Shown here in pieces: positions 17,918 through 26,615 of a stretch of 64,000 bases of DNA. The translations under genes were made by a program, and so were the position numbers. The number at the start of each line of letters is the position of its first letter. Positions within the stretch are counted from its first letter, which is position 1. This DNA is from an uncultured Collinsella sp. Lineage in GTDB: Bacteria; Actinomycetota; Coriobacteriia; Coriobacteriales; Coriobacteriaceae. The stretch spans positions 1-64,000 of the forward strand of contig CAAFQK010000109.1 in NCBI GenBank assembly GCA_900765115.1, read 5' to 3'. Under the pieces are notes generated by a model. It searched no databases. It was not told where the DNA came from and was given only the letters and a program-made list of their open reading frames with translations.

Positions 17918-18628
17918 TTACTCAACTTCGGCATTGTCGCAGTAGGCAAGAAACTGCTCAAAGCTATTAAATTGTCTCGGGGTTGCCAAAATCGCTTCGC
18001 TTTTATCGTAAGTCCCCATGAGGCTCATTTGAAAAACATAGCTGTCGTTAAGTCGATCAGGAGTGGCCCACAAAAAGAAATACTCCCTCATTTCGTCTGC
18101 ACGAGGATCGCGCCCGAATCGGCGACGAAAACGGACTACGTAGTCTTTCGCCTCTTCCAGCTGAGCTGACGCGCGCTTCTCACGGTAGCACTCTAATGAG
18201 CAAACCTTCTTTGCTGGAACGCCTGCATAAACAGAGTCGTGTTCAAGCCTTCCACTTACGACGGAGTGTGCACCGACGATCACGTTGTCCTCGATTGTCG
18301 TACCGCACAAGATTGTGGCACCCCAACCAATGAAAATGTTGTTACCTATGGTCACATGTTTTTGGTTGCCTAAAACCTCCCCAGTTTTTCCTTTAATTAC
18401 TCCCCAAGAATAATCATGCGTCAGGATTGTAGATGGGCCCGTAATCTTTACATGGTCACCGATAGTGATCAGATGTGGATTTTGAATATCAACCGTGATT
18501 TCTTTGGGGCAGTAAAAAGTCACATCGTCCCCAATGGCAACACCCAATTTTCTCAAGCGGCTAATCAGTAAATCGTTATTGAGGAAAATAGAATTGTATA
18601 AATACTTAAGTCCATTAATTAAAGCCAT
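17918..18628 (-). CDS. Hexapeptide-repeat acyltransferase (copy A of a local duplication)
   Basis: The 236-residue protein has a short N-terminal part, a left-handed beta-helix (about residues 40-145) with hexapeptide turns such as HVTIGNNIFIGWGATILCGT and TIEDNVIVGAHSVVSG, then a charged helical C-terminal extension of about 80 residues. This is the maltose/galactoside O-acetyltransferase type. The start ATG at 18628 (MALING) follows GGAGG and matches the MAL start of its paralogue at 19068-19763; the upstream GTG is less likely. It is paralogous to that gene over the full length, including the unusual C-terminal tail. Confidence 0.85.
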   Translation of the reverse strand: MALINGLKYLYNSIFLNNDLLISRLRKLGVAIGDDVTFYCPKEITVDIQNPHLITIGDHVKITGPSTILTHDYSWGVIKGKTGEVLGNQKHVTIGNNIFIGWGATILCGTTIEDNVIVGAHSVVSGRLEHDSVYAGVPAKKVCSLECYREKRASAQLEEAKDYVVRFRRRFGRDPRADEMREYFFLWATPDRLNDSYVFQMSLMGTYDKSEAILATPRQFNSFEQFLAYCDNAEVE

Positions 18629-18643
18629 GTTCACGCCTCCAAT

Positions 18644-19035
18644 CTAGAAAACACCATATGAAGCGGCCAAATATAGAACACTCACGGTCCGCCGCCTCAG
18701 CAGTTCCACAAAAGCTCTTTGTGTTATGCCGAGTCTCTCGCATGGGTAGCCGCTAATTACCTTCAACATGCAATCATCGCTCGCCATTCTTCGAATGGCA
18801 TCGCAGGCATCTCGTCGGCTTTTGTCACTAACGCGAGGAACTTCCTGCGAGACGCACGTCTTCATATTGATAAATAGGGGCTTTTCTAATCTCAAAACGC
18901 ATTCTGTTTCCGAGGGCGAGCCCGTCACGAGTCGAAGAGCGTAGTTGTTGAAGAAAAGACTGGCGTCAAAGCGATCCGGCCTGTACGAGGTGGTGAGAGA
19001 CGAGGGGTTGGTGCGATACGAATACCCCACACAGC
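18644..19035 (-). pseudogene. C-terminal fragment of a GT2 gene (duplicate remnant)
   Basis: From VGYSYRTNPSSLTTSYRPDR to the end, the frame is a close copy of the last 130 residues of the GT2 at 19779-20816. The catalytic N-terminal domain is absent. The junction is right at the end of the preceding acyltransferase gene, so the fragment plus the following acyltransferase forms one duplicated unit. No credible start codon of its own is present; the open frame reaches 19081 only by running into the acyltransferase end. Confidence 0.8.
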
Positions 19036-19067
19036 CATCCTTTCTGAAAGTCAAGGACGAGCACCCT

Positions 19068-19763
19068 TTATTTGCAGTCATCGATGAAGGCGATGAAATC
19101 CTCGTATTGCTTAGCGCCCTTCATCCACTTCAAACTCTCCTCACACGTCCCCATCAGCCTCGCCTGCGACTCATGCACGCCGCAGAGATTCTCGGGGTCT
19201 GCGAATAGCGGAAAGTATTCGCGAATCTCCTCGGGCTTGGGATCGCGGCCCCTCCTCGCACGGAAGAGCTGCACGTACTCCTTGGCCTCTTCGACCTGAG
19301 CTGAGGCTCGCTTTTCCCGGTAGTGTTCCAATGAACAGATTCGCCGAGCGGGCACCCCTCCCCAGACAGAATCACCTTCTATATGACCGCTCACCACGGC
19401 ATGGGCACCGATAATCACATTGTCCTCGATGGTCGTGCCGCAAAGGATTGTGGCGCCCCACCCGACGAAAACGTTGTTGCCAATGGTGACTGGCTTCTCA
19501 TTGCCCAGGATCTCACCCGTTTTGCCCTTGACTACGGACCAGCCGTAGTCAAGAGTCAGGATAGTAATGGGCCCCGTGAGGTTAACGTGGTCGCCGATTG
19601 TCAGAAGGTGCGGGTCGGTGATGTCGACGTGCGTGTCGCCGGGGCAATGGAACGTGACGTCCTCACCAATAGTGACACCGCGTGAACGCAGGTACTTCAA
19701 GTACCCCTCGTTGTTCACGAGGAGCTTGTTGTAAACCTTCCTCACCACGTCTCTCAAAGCCAT
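19068..19763 (-). CDS. Hexapeptide-repeat acyltransferase (copy B)
   Basis: A 231-residue beta-helix acyltransferase with PVTIGNNVFVGWGATILCGT, TIEDNVIIGAHAVVSG and VPARRICSLEHYREKR, colinear with copy A at 17918-18628. The shared C-terminal tail (EYFPLFADPENL here) is not part of the minimal acetyltransferase fold. G+C at silent positions is higher than in copy A, so the copies have diverged and at least one may have been exchanged. It would O- or N-acetylate the glycan, using acetyl-CoA in the cytoplasm; the acceptor is unknown. Confidence 0.85.
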   Translation of the reverse strand: MALRDVVRKVYNKLLVNNEGYLKYLRSRGVTIGEDVTFHCPGDTHVDITDPHLLTIGDHVNLTGPITILTLDYGWSVVKGKTGEILGNEKPVTIGNNVFVGWGATILCGTTIEDNVIIGAHAVVSGHIEGDSVWGGVPARRICSLEHYREKRASAQVEEAKEYVQLFRARRGRDPKPEEIREYFPLFADPENLCGVHESQARLMGTCEESLKWMKGAKQYEDFIAFIDDCK

Positions 19764-19778
19764 GTTCGCGTCTCCAAT

Positions 19779-20816
19779 CTAGATGACCCCCTTAACCGCA
19801 GCCATGTAGAGAACGTTTGCGGCCTGGTGCCTCAGCAACTGCACGAAGGCCTTCTGCTTAAAGCGGAGTCTCTCGCATGGGTAGTCATTAATCACTTTCA
19901 TCAGGCGTTCGTCGCCCGCCATATTGTGAATGGCGCGGCAGGCGTCGCGGCGGCTCTTACCGCTTACGCGAGGCACTTCCTGCGAGATGCACATCTTCAT
20001 ATTGATAAATAAGGTCTTTTTTAATCTCAAAACGCATTCCGATTCCGAGGGCGAGTCCGCCACGAGTCGAAGAGCGTAGTCGTAGAAAAAAAGACTGGCG
20101 TCGAAGCGATCTGGTCTATACGAAGTGGTAAGTGACGAAAGGTTCGTGCGGTACGAATACCCCACGTTGCTCGTCGTCACTACCTTGTTGCTAGTCCTGA
20201 GGTACTTGTATTTAAAGACGAAGTCTTCGCTGATTACCTCGCGCTCCGAGGGAAAGCGCAGGATATGTTCGTTTATGTTCCTTGTTGCGAAAATAGACGA
20301 ACATACCGACATTGGAATCGAATCGGACATCTCGGGGGAGCTGCCGCATACGCGGGGTATAAACCTCTTTGCTAGCTCGTCGCCCTCCCACACGGCGTCC
20401 TCGAGTTTGAACTCAAACTGGGGACTTCCTTTATCATCTCTCTTGGTGAAACCGCCCAGAACACAATCCGCCCCGGTGTCCTCAATGGCTCGGGCTAACG
20501 TCTCAACCATGTCGGATTCGAGCCAGTCATCCGAGTCCACGAACATTACGTGCGTTGACTCAGGGCACAGGTTGTCAAGCCCCGTGTTGCGCGCGAAACC
20601 CAACCCCGCGTTCTCCTTATGCACTGTCCGCACGCAATCGTTCTCAGAGGAGAGTCGATCACACAGTTCGCCCGACCCGTCGGTCGACCCGTCGTCGACG
20701 AGCAACACCTCGAAAATTGAATACGACTGTTCAAGAATTGAGCGGACGCACTGCTCGAGGTAGCGCCTAACGTTATACACGGGCACGATAAGGGTTATGT
20801 TCAGCTTTTGATCCAC
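19779..20816 (-). CDS. Family 2 glycosyltransferase (intact parent of the duplicated fragment)
   Basis: The 345-residue GT-A enzyme starts at a GTG with ITLIVPVYNVRRYLEQCVRS, followed by LVDDGSTDGSGELCD, ENAGLGFARNTGLDN and VMFVDSDDWLESDMVE (DxD). The C-terminal 130 residues are repeated as the fragment at 18644-19035. It lies between two acyltransferase genes with short spacers and should add one sugar of the repeat unit. Donor and linkage are not deducible. Confidence 0.88.
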   Translation of the reverse strand: MDQKLNITLIVPVYNVRRYLEQCVRSILEQSYSIFEVLLVDDGSTDGSGELCDRLSSENDCVRTVHKENAGLGFARNTGLDNLCPESTHVMFVDSDDWLESDMVETLARAIEDTGADCVLGGFTKRDDKGSPQFEFKLEDAVWEGDELAKRFIPRVCGSSPEMSDSIPMSVCSSIFATRNINEHILRFPSEREVISEDFVFKYKYLRTSNKVVTTSNVGYSYRTNLSSLTTSYRPDRFDASLFFYDYALRLVADSPSESECVLRLKKTLFINMKMCISQEVPRVSGKSRRDACRAIHNMAGDERLMKVINDYPCERLRFKQKAFVQLLRHQAANVLYMAAVKGVI

Positions 20817-20843
20817 GTTTAAGAATGCTTCCTAGTCGTATCT

Positions 20844-21386
20844 CTATACCAATCGAGCGGGCGCACCGGCGTACAGCGCGCCCGACTCGGTAAGGTCGCA
20901 CGTGACAACAGGGTTCTCCGAGACGAGAGGGCGGCACGCAATCGAGGAACCGCGCTTAACGACCGCATTAGCGCAAAGGCAACAATGCTGACCAATCGAA
21001 ACCGGCGCGTAGGTTAACTTTGAGCTAACCCCTCTGCAGTCGAATTCGTGGTCGCGGTCGTAAATCTGGACATTAGGACCAAAGAGCGTGTTTGCACCGA
21101 TGAGGGCGGATTGGACTGCCGTCACGCGGCAGCCCTCGTTCATGTAGACGCCGTCTTCCAGCACTAAAGTTGCGCCTTTATTGACCTGTACGAAGCACTC
21201 AGGGCTCAAATAAACGCCCGCACCGATGCTGAGGGATGCGCCCTCGTCCAATATCACCCGTGCGCCCTTGCCCAGGTACAATGGTTTGTCTGAGGCGATC
21301 TTGAGCCAATTTCCGGCCACAACGCACATCTTGGCAACCCGTAGGGCGGAAGCGCCCCATTTAAGCGCCTTAGCAATCTTGTTCAT
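20844..21386 (-). CDS. Hexapeptide acyltransferase, short type
   Basis: This 180-residue protein is a beta-helix of imperfect hexapeptides from about residue 35 on (KGARVILDEGASLSIGAGVY, NEGCRVTAVQSALIGANTLF) with NVQIYDRDHEFDC, a His-Asp-His type active-site region seen in WcaF/CapG-type acetyltransferases, and an ALYAGAPARLV end. It is not closely related to the duplicated pair. The start overlaps the end of licD by 17 bases. Confidence 0.85.
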   Translation of the reverse strand: MNKIAKALKWGASALRVAKMCVVAGNWLKIASDKPLYLGKGARVILDEGASLSIGAGVYLSPECFVQVNKGATLVLEDGVYMNEGCRVTAVQSALIGANTLFGPNVQIYDRDHEFDCRGVSSKLTYAPVSIGQHCCLCANAVVKRGSSIACRPLVSENPVVTCDLTESGALYAGAPARLV

Positions 21387-22245
21387 CGGTGCTTCCGCTA
21401 CTTGTAGGGTCGAAGTCGCTGGAAACGCTGACGCGCCAGGCCTTCAACTCATGCGCAATACGCTTGTCGGCAGGCGGAAGTGACATATAGTCCCCGTACA
21501 TTATCGAGAGATAGCGGTCCGCATCCTCAAAGCCAAAGAACTGTTCGTTTTCGAATTCGTATTCAACCAAGTTGTTAAACAGGCTCGCGGGGAAAACCTC
21601 CAGCGACTGGCTGACCGCCCAAGCCAGATTGGCAGCAGTGCCGATAGTTGAAAAGCAACCGTTATCCGTCATCGTTCTTAGCTTGCCGAGAGCCCACTGT
21701 TGCAGAGGGGTGTGCCTGGCAAGCGCGCCGAAGACGGTTTTGAAGCAGCCAGCAACTCCTGGCTGTCCCGAGCTCCATCTTGATGCTTGGAACAGGTACT
21801 TATATCGAGCTGCTGCATCCCAGGCCTTGCTGGCTTCGGCTTCACTTTCGAAAGAAACAATCGGAAAGATATCGATCCACACATATTCGCGGATTCCCTC
21901 TGCAATGAATGCAGATTTTACCTCAATGCTGGTATCCACCAGTTTTTCAAAAGGAATTGCAGCTGAACCTTTAAGGTTCAGCTGACTGGCAAGCCCAACA
22001 TGGGATTGCTCCGCTCCAGTACGGGAGGCGAAGCCAGCCAGAAACTTCCTGTAGTCCTCAACGGGCATGACGACATCGATATCATCATCCCAGGGAATGA
22101 ACCCCTTGTGCCTAACCGCACCGAGAAGAGTGCCGGAACCCATTGAATATCGCAGATTGTTCTCTCGACAATAGCAGTCGAAAATGCGAAGGAGCCGCAG
22201 CTCGGCAGCTTTCACCTCTTGCATGGATAAATACTCGGTCGTCAT
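21370..22245 (-). CDS. licD: LicD family phosphotransferase
   Basis: The 291-residue product has the LicD/fukutin signature: YSMGSGTLLGAVRHKGFIPW followed by DDDIDVVM, a nucleotidyltransferase-like metal site. LicD proteins move a phospho-substituent, classically phosphocholine from CDP-choline, to a glycan. No choline uptake or choline kinase gene lies in this window. The operon instead ends with an aminotransferase and a cytidylyltransferase, so the donor may be a different CDP-activated amino alcohol or glycerol. That substrate idea is inference; the family call is firm. Confidence 0.88.
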   Translation of the reverse strand: MTTEYLSMQEVKAAELRLLRIFDCYCRENNLRYSMGSGTLLGAVRHKGFIPWDDDIDVVMPVEDYRKFLAGFASRTGAEQSHVGLASQLNLKGSAAIPFEKLVDTSIEVKSAFIAEGIREYVWIDIFPIVSFESEAEASKAWDAAARYKYLFQASRWSSGQPGVAGCFKTVFGALARHTPLQQWALGKLRTMTDNGCFSTIGTAANLAWAVSQSLEVFPASLFNNLVEYEFENEQFFGFEDADRYLSIMYGDYMSLPPADKRIAHELKAWRVSVSSDFDPTSSGSTDEQDC

Positions 22246-22246
22246 A

Positions 22247-23356
22247 TTACGCTCCTTTAGTCATATTCCTATAGCGATCAGAGAGTTGCTCGTAGAGCGA
22301 CCTCGTGGTGTAACCCGCTTTATCAAGAAACGGAACATAGTCCGCCTCGGCAGTTAGTTCCCTTTTGCCGGCGCAGGTTTCCAGCAAATCAGCCCACTCC
22401 TTGTCGGAAAGCGAAAGTGCTGCGCGCTTGAGAAGGCCCGTCAGATCGGCCTCTTGGGTAACCGCGTCAGAGCTGAGGATGGGCAGTCCATTTGCCTGGG
22501 CCTCAATGAAGGCAATCGGTAGCCCCTCGTGGAAAGAGGGGGCAAGCAGCGCATCCATGGCGCTGTAGTACCTCCAGATATCGTCAACGGTACCGATGAA
22601 AACCGCCGATTCGCTCAGCCCCAATTTAGCCGCCTTCTCCTTCGCAAGGGGAAGTTCCTCGGCTTGGCCGAAGAGCAGAAGGCGAGAATCGGCCTTACTG
22701 GAGCGCAGCTGATTGAAGATATCGAGGGCGCGCAGGGTGTTTTTCGCAGGAATGCCTGCCCCGACAAACCCTATGACGGTGGCATTGCCCGGGATCCCAA
22801 GCCGATGTCTAACGGCAGCCCGGTCAGAGGACGAGAATCGGAATTTATCGGAATCGACCCCGTTGTGCACCAAGGCATAGCCAGCGCCCCGAAAGAGATA
22901 TTCACCTGCGACCTCGCTGCATGCCCAGCGCTCACTCGCCGACGGGAGAAACCTCTCTATCATGGCCACGTTGACCATATTCTTCAAACGCGAGGTGCTG
23001 CCAAGCGCGCTGTTATGGCAGTGCACGATGCGCGAGGGAACTCCGGCTTTTTTGGCCTCAGAGGCGAAGACGAAGCCGAGTGCGTTGTTCGTGTGAATCT
23101 GAACGATGTCGAAACGGTGCTTCGACAGAAAAGCGCCAAGACGCTTCGCCCCCAGAGTGCCAACCAGCAGCGGGCTGTAGCTATCGATTAAAGGACCGAA
23201 GAATCGCTCTCCGAACCTATCCCCTTCGACTCTTCCCACCGACAGCACGCTCTGCTCGATATCGGGAGCCGGGCAATCGAGCATCGTGGAGACGAAGGTC
23301 CTCCCCCCGCCCCTGCCGGGTCCTAACTGTTGAATGATGTGCAGGACCCGAATCAT
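22247..23356 (-). CDS. Family 4-type glycosyltransferase (GT-B fold)
   Basis: A 369-residue protein with HIIQQLGPGRGGGRTFVSTM at the start, HNGVDSDKF in the middle, and VIGFVGAGIPAKNTLRALDI, FIGTVDDIWRYYSAMDALLA and PSFHEGLPIAFIEAQANGLP toward the C-terminus, the EX7E-containing donor site of GT4 enzymes. The UDP- or GDP-sugar donor is not known. It overlaps wecB by 4 bases (ATGA). Confidence 0.9.
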   Translation of the reverse strand: MIRVLHIIQQLGPGRGGGRTFVSTMLDCPAPDIEQSVLSVGRVEGDRFGERFFGPLIDSYSPLLVGTLGAKRLGAFLSKHRFDIVQIHTNNALGFVFASEAKKAGVPSRIVHCHNSALGSTSRLKNMVNVAMIERFLPSASERWACSEVAGEYLFRGAGYALVHNGVDSDKFRFSSSDRAAVRHRLGIPGNATVIGFVGAGIPAKNTLRALDIFNQLRSSKADSRLLLFGQAEELPLAKEKAAKLGLSESAVFIGTVDDIWRYYSAMDALLAPSFHEGLPIAFIEAQANGLPILSSDAVTQEADLTGLLKRAALSLSDKEWADLLETCAGKRELTAEADYVPFLDKAGYTTRSLYEQLSDRYRNMTKGA

Positions 23357-24462
23357 CGCGACCTACCTTCCAGCACGTCGCCGATCCGCTCGCTCGCATG
23401 ACCATCACCGTAGGGGTTCGAGGCATGGCTCATGGCCGCGTACTCCCCCTCATCGGAGAGCAGACGACTGAACTCGCGGTAGATGACGTCTTCCTCGGTG
23501 CCCACGAGCTTCAGCGTGCCGGCGGCGACTCCCTCGGGGCGCTCGGTGGTGTCGCGCATGACGAGTACGGGCTTACCCAGACTAGGCGCCTCCTCCTGGA
23601 TGCCGCCCGAGTCGGTGAGGATGAGGTGCCTGGCGGCCATGAAGTTGTGGAAGTCGAGAACCTCGAGCGGGTCGATGATGTGGAGCCTGTCGAAGCCGTC
23701 GAGCTCCTCATGGGCGGCCTTGCGGACGATCGGGTTCATGTGGATGGGGTAGATCGCCTTGGTGTCTGGGTGCTCCTCCATCACGCGGCGGATGGCGCGG
23801 AACATGCGGTGCATTGGCTCTCCCAGGTTCTCGCGGCGGTGCGCCGTGATGAGGATGAGGCGCGAGCTTTCCGCCCACTCGAGCTCGGGGTGGGAGTAGC
23901 CCTCGCGCACGGTGGTGCGCAGGGCGTCGATGCCGGTGTTGCCGGTGACCCAGATCCTGGACTCGGGCTTGCCCTCCCCGAGCAAATTCTCCTTGCTCGC
24001 CTCCGTCGGGGCAAAGTAGTACTCGCTCACGATGTCGACCGCCTGGCGGTTGAACTCCTCCGGCCAGGGGCTGTAGATATCGTGCGTGCGCAGGCCGGCC
24101 TCGACGTGGCCCACGGGTATCTGCAGGTAGAAGCACGCGAGCGCCGAGGCGAAGCTGGTCGTGGTGTCTCCGTGGACCAGGACGACATCGGGCCTCTCGT
24201 CCTCGAGGACGGCCCTGAGCTTGAGCAGCACGTCGCACGTCACGTCGAACAGCGTCTGGCCCGGCTTCATGATCGCAAGGTCGTGGTCAGGAGTCACGCC
24301 GAAGACACGCAGCACCTGATCGAGCATCTCTCGATGCTGGCCGGTCACGGTCACGACGGTCTCAAACTCATCCGTGCGTGTCTTCAGCTCATTGACGAGC
24401 GGGCACATCTTGATTGCCTCCGGGCGGGTGCCGAAGACGAGCATTACTTTCTTCTTAGTCAT
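23353..24462 (-). CDS. wecB: UDP-N-acetylglucosamine 2-epimerase (non-hydrolysing)
   Basis: The 369 residues are full length for the family (about 370). VMLVFGTRPEAIKMCPLVNE, VHGDTTTSFASALACFY, VGHVEAGLRTHDIYSPWPEE and TAHRRENLGEP are all conserved, as is the LTDSGGIQEEAPSLGKPVLV region near the C-terminus. The enzyme interconverts UDP-GlcNAc and UDP-ManNAc in the cytoplasm. The next gene upstream is a WecG/TagA transferase, whose donor in characterised cases is UDP-ManNAc or its acid, so the pair makes and uses ManNAc. It replaces the function of the inactive Cap5G-like epimerase only in a broad sense, as the subfamilies differ. Confidence 0.93.
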   Translation of the reverse strand: MTKKKVMLVFGTRPEAIKMCPLVNELKTRTDEFETVVTVTGQHREMLDQVLRVFGVTPDHDLAIMKPGQTLFDVTCDVLLKLRAVLEDERPDVVLVHGDTTTSFASALACFYLQIPVGHVEAGLRTHDIYSPWPEEFNRQAVDIVSEYYFAPTEASKENLLGEGKPESRIWVTGNTGIDALRTTVREGYSHPELEWAESSRLILITAHRRENLGEPMHRMFRAIRRVMEEHPDTKAIYPIHMNPIVRKAAHEELDGFDRLHIIDPLEVLDFHNFMAARHLILTDSGGIQEEAPSLGKPVLVMRDTTERPEGVAAGTLKLVGTEEDVIYREFSRLLSDEGEYAAMSHASNPYGDGHASERIGDVLEGRSR

Positions 24463-25261
24463 TGGCCTTGCTCCTCTTTGACTCCTTGCGGAGAAGCATG
24501 TAGAAACGGGTGTTGCCGACCACGTAGCGCTTCACCAGGCGCTTGGGCTCCTGCATCATGCGGAAGAGCCACTCCAGGTTCGCGCGCTGCATCCACATCG
24601 GGGCGCGCGGGATGTTGCCGGAGACCACGTCGAACGAACCCCCCACGCCCACGAAAGCGCCCTTGGCGCCCAGCTCGCGGAAACGCTCGATCAGGCGTTC
24701 CTTCTTGGGCGAGGTGATGCCCACGAACACGATGTCGGGCTCGGCCTGCTCAACCTCGGCGACCACGGCATCGAACTCGTCTTCGCCGAAGTAGCCGTCA
24801 CGGTAACCCGCAAGGACCATCTTGGGATACCTCTCGGACAGTACCTCGGCGGTCTTTGCGACCACTTCGGCTTTGGCGCCTAGCAGGTAGACGCTGTGCC
24901 CCTCACGCTCGGCCAGCCCACACAGCTCCCACATGAGGTCGATGCCGGCCACGCGCTCGGGCAAGTCCACGCCCAGCTTCTTGGCGGCCATGACCATGGA
25001 CGCACCATCGGCGTTTACGATCTCGCAGCGGCGCACGCACGCATCCATCTCGGGATCGTCGCGCATCTGAAGCAACTTGTCGGCGTTCACGCCGATCAGA
25101 TGGGCGAAGCGCCCCTCCTTGATGAGGGCATCGGTCGCCTCGACGGTCTGCTCCATCGTCCAGGGATCGACGGGGGCGCCCAGGACTTCGACTCGTCCGG
25201 GAAGATCAACCGTTGAACCGGTGCCTTCGTAATTCCCTATAGTCTCTTTAGCAAGCGCCAT
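24455..25261 (-). CDS. WecG/TagA/CpsF family glycosyltransferase
   Basis: The protein has the GT26 pattern: HLIGVNADKLLQMRDDPEMD, CEIVNADGASMVMAAKKLGV, RVAGIDLMWELC, VYLLGAKAEVVAKTAE, VFVGITSPKKERLIERF and FVGVGGSFDVVSGNIPRAPM. Members add ManNAc (TagA) or ManNAcA (WecG) to an undecaprenyl-diphosphate-GlcNAc acceptor. With wecB directly downstream, ManNAc is the likely sugar. I prefer the ATG at 25261; a TTG at 25279 is also possible. Either start overlaps the sugar-transferase gene, indicating coupling. Confidence 0.9.
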   Translation of the reverse strand: MALAKETIGNYEGTGSTVDLPGRVEVLGAPVDPWTMEQTVEATDALIKEGRFAHLIGVNADKLLQMRDDPEMDACVRRCEIVNADGASMVMAAKKLGVDLPERVAGIDLMWELCGLAEREGHSVYLLGAKAEVVAKTAEVLSERYPKMVLAGYRDGYFGEDEFDAVVAEVEQAEPDIVFVGITSPKKERLIERFRELGAKGAFVGVGGSFDVVSGNIPRAPMWMQRANLEWLFRMMQEPKRLVKRYVVGNTRFYMLLRKESKRSKAND

Positions 25262-26063
25262 TTCCGCTGACAACCTCAATCACTGTGAGTAGGATTATTT
25301 TGAAATCGAAGAAAATGCCTCGTTTGGCTATATATTCAAGATCGCGTCGGACCATCCCGTCGAATCCAGTCGAGTTACGCTCAGTGACTTGCCACCAGCC
25401 GGTGATGCCAGGCTTCACGGCAAGACGCTGCAGGTCGTACTCGGTGTACTCGGCCACCTCATTCGGAAGTGGCGGGCGCGGGCCGACGACGGACATCTGG
25501 CCCAGAAACACGTTCAGGAACTGTGGGAACTCGTCAATGGAGTGCTTGCGGATGAACTTGCCGATCCTGGTAACGCGCGGGTCCTCCTTCATCTTGAACA
25601 TGGCACCGGCGATCTCGTTCTGCTCCTTGAGATCTGCCAGGCGCTCGTCGGCGTCCTTGTACATGGAGCGGAACTTCCACATGCGGAAGGTGGACAGGCT
25701 GCCGTCGGGGTGGGTCTGGCCCACGCGGATCTGGCTGTAGAAGGGGTTGCCCTCGCTCTCAAGGCGGATGGCCGCGGCAAGCACAAGGCTGGGAACGGCG
25801 ATGACGGCCAGCACGCAGCCGCTGAACACGACGTCAAAGGCGCGCTTAACGGCGCGGTAGACCAAGCGCGAACGATCCCAGTCCATGATGGACTGCATAG
25901 CCTTGTAGCGGCCGGCGCCCTCGCGTCGGTCCATGGCCTGAGCAATGAGCGCTGCCCCCGCAGGCGCATCCGTTGCAAATTGAGTTTTATCCGACACGTT
26001 TTCTTCCAAGACCTCGTCCCCGGGTCGGGGATCCTCCCTGTTCTGTGTAGCGATCGCCTGCAA
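25248..26063 (-). CDS. Initiating polyprenyl-phosphate sugar-1-phosphate transferase (WbaP C-terminal type)
   Basis: Residues 70-271 form the bacterial sugar transferase domain: KRAFDVVFSGCVLAVIAVPS (membrane segment), FYSQIRVGQTHPDG, MWKFRSMYKDAD, KEDPRVTRIGKFIRKHSIDE, PQFLNVFLGQMSVVGPRPPL and VKPGITGWWQVTERN, with the catalytic Asp-Glu in the SIDE segment. It attaches the first sugar phosphate to undecaprenyl phosphate. The N-terminal 65 residues are hydrophilic, without the four extra membrane segments of full-length WbaP. The start is uncertain: TTG at 26063, abutting the upstream stop, or a GTG about 22 codons later, which has a better ribosome site (GGAAG). Confidence 0.9.
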   Translation of the reverse strand: MQAIATQNREDPRPGDEVLEENVSDKTQFATDAPAGAALIAQAMDRREGAGRYKAMQSIMDWDRSRLVYRAVKRAFDVVFSGCVLAVIAVPSLVLAAAIRLESEGNPFYSQIRVGQTHPDGSLSTFRMWKFRSMYKDADERLADLKEQNEIAGAMFKMKEDPRVTRIGKFIRKHSIDEFPQFLNVFLGQMSVVGPRPPLPNEVAEYTEYDLQRLAVKPGITGWWQVTERNSTGFDGMVRRDLEYIAKRGIFFDFKIILLTVIEVVSGNGAC

Positions 26064-26615
26064 CTAGGCGATTGCCTTTTTAAGGTTGCGCATGACGCGC
26101 TGCTCGCTTGAAAGCACGGCAAGGCCAACGCGGGTGGTTACGCGTCGGCCGCACAGATCGAGCTCCAGATAAGCAGCGCTCTTGCGTCTGTTAATGTTTT
26201 TGATGAGGCCCTCGTGGCCCAGCAGCGGACCTGCCGTTACTACGACCTGATCGCCGTCTTTTAGGGCTTCGCTCATGGGCACAACGCGGTCTCCCCTATG
26301 CGTAAAGCCGCCAATAAGCTGGACCTCTTCTTTTGCCAGCGGCACAAACTGACCGTCCTGGGAAAGTACCCGGGCAAAGTCGTCCATGCGTAGCAGATAC
26401 TGTTGCACGGTTCGGGGATCTGCCGTATCGCAGATAAGATAACCGGGAAAGAACGGCTTGATCGTATCGACCCATTCGCCGTGTACCTTGATCTCGGTTT
26501 GAAATTGGGGGTAAAAGAGCTCCTGCATGATGCCAGCCGGCACCAAACGCTCGATGCGCTCGCGCATTACATCTTCGCGGCCGTTAATGACCTGGATCAC
26601 ATACCACACGAGCAC
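26064..26615 (-). CDS. Specialised NusG paralogue (LoaP/RfaH/UpxY-like antiterminator)
   Basis: The 183-residue protein has an NGN domain (WYVIQVINGREDVMRERIER, then FFPGYLICDTAD, with the FPGY motif) and a C-terminal KOW domain (DGDQVVVTAGPLLGHEGLIK). Housekeeping NusG would sit beside secE and rplK; here it is the first gene of a 17-kb polysaccharide operon, the position of RfaH, UpxY and LoaP. It presumably loads on RNA polymerase in the leader and prevents premature termination. The start is GTG, either at 26615 or, with better spacing from AGAGGG, at 26609. Confidence 0.85.
   Translation of the reverse strand: MLVWYVIQVINGREDVMRERIERLVPAGIMQELFYPQFQTEIKVHGEWVDTIKPFFPGYLICDTADPRTVQQYLLRMDDFARVLSQDGQFVPLAKEEVQLIGGFTHRGDRVVPMSEALKDGDQVVVTAGPLLGHEGLIKNINRRKSAAYLELDLCGRRVTTRVGLAVLSSEQRVMRNLKKAIA

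Noticed and set aside
18644..19081. Treating the GT2 tail as an independent 145-aa gene
   Set aside because: The first 16 residues come from the intergenic junction and the rest is the C-terminal part of a two-domain enzyme, so it is a remnant, not a gene.
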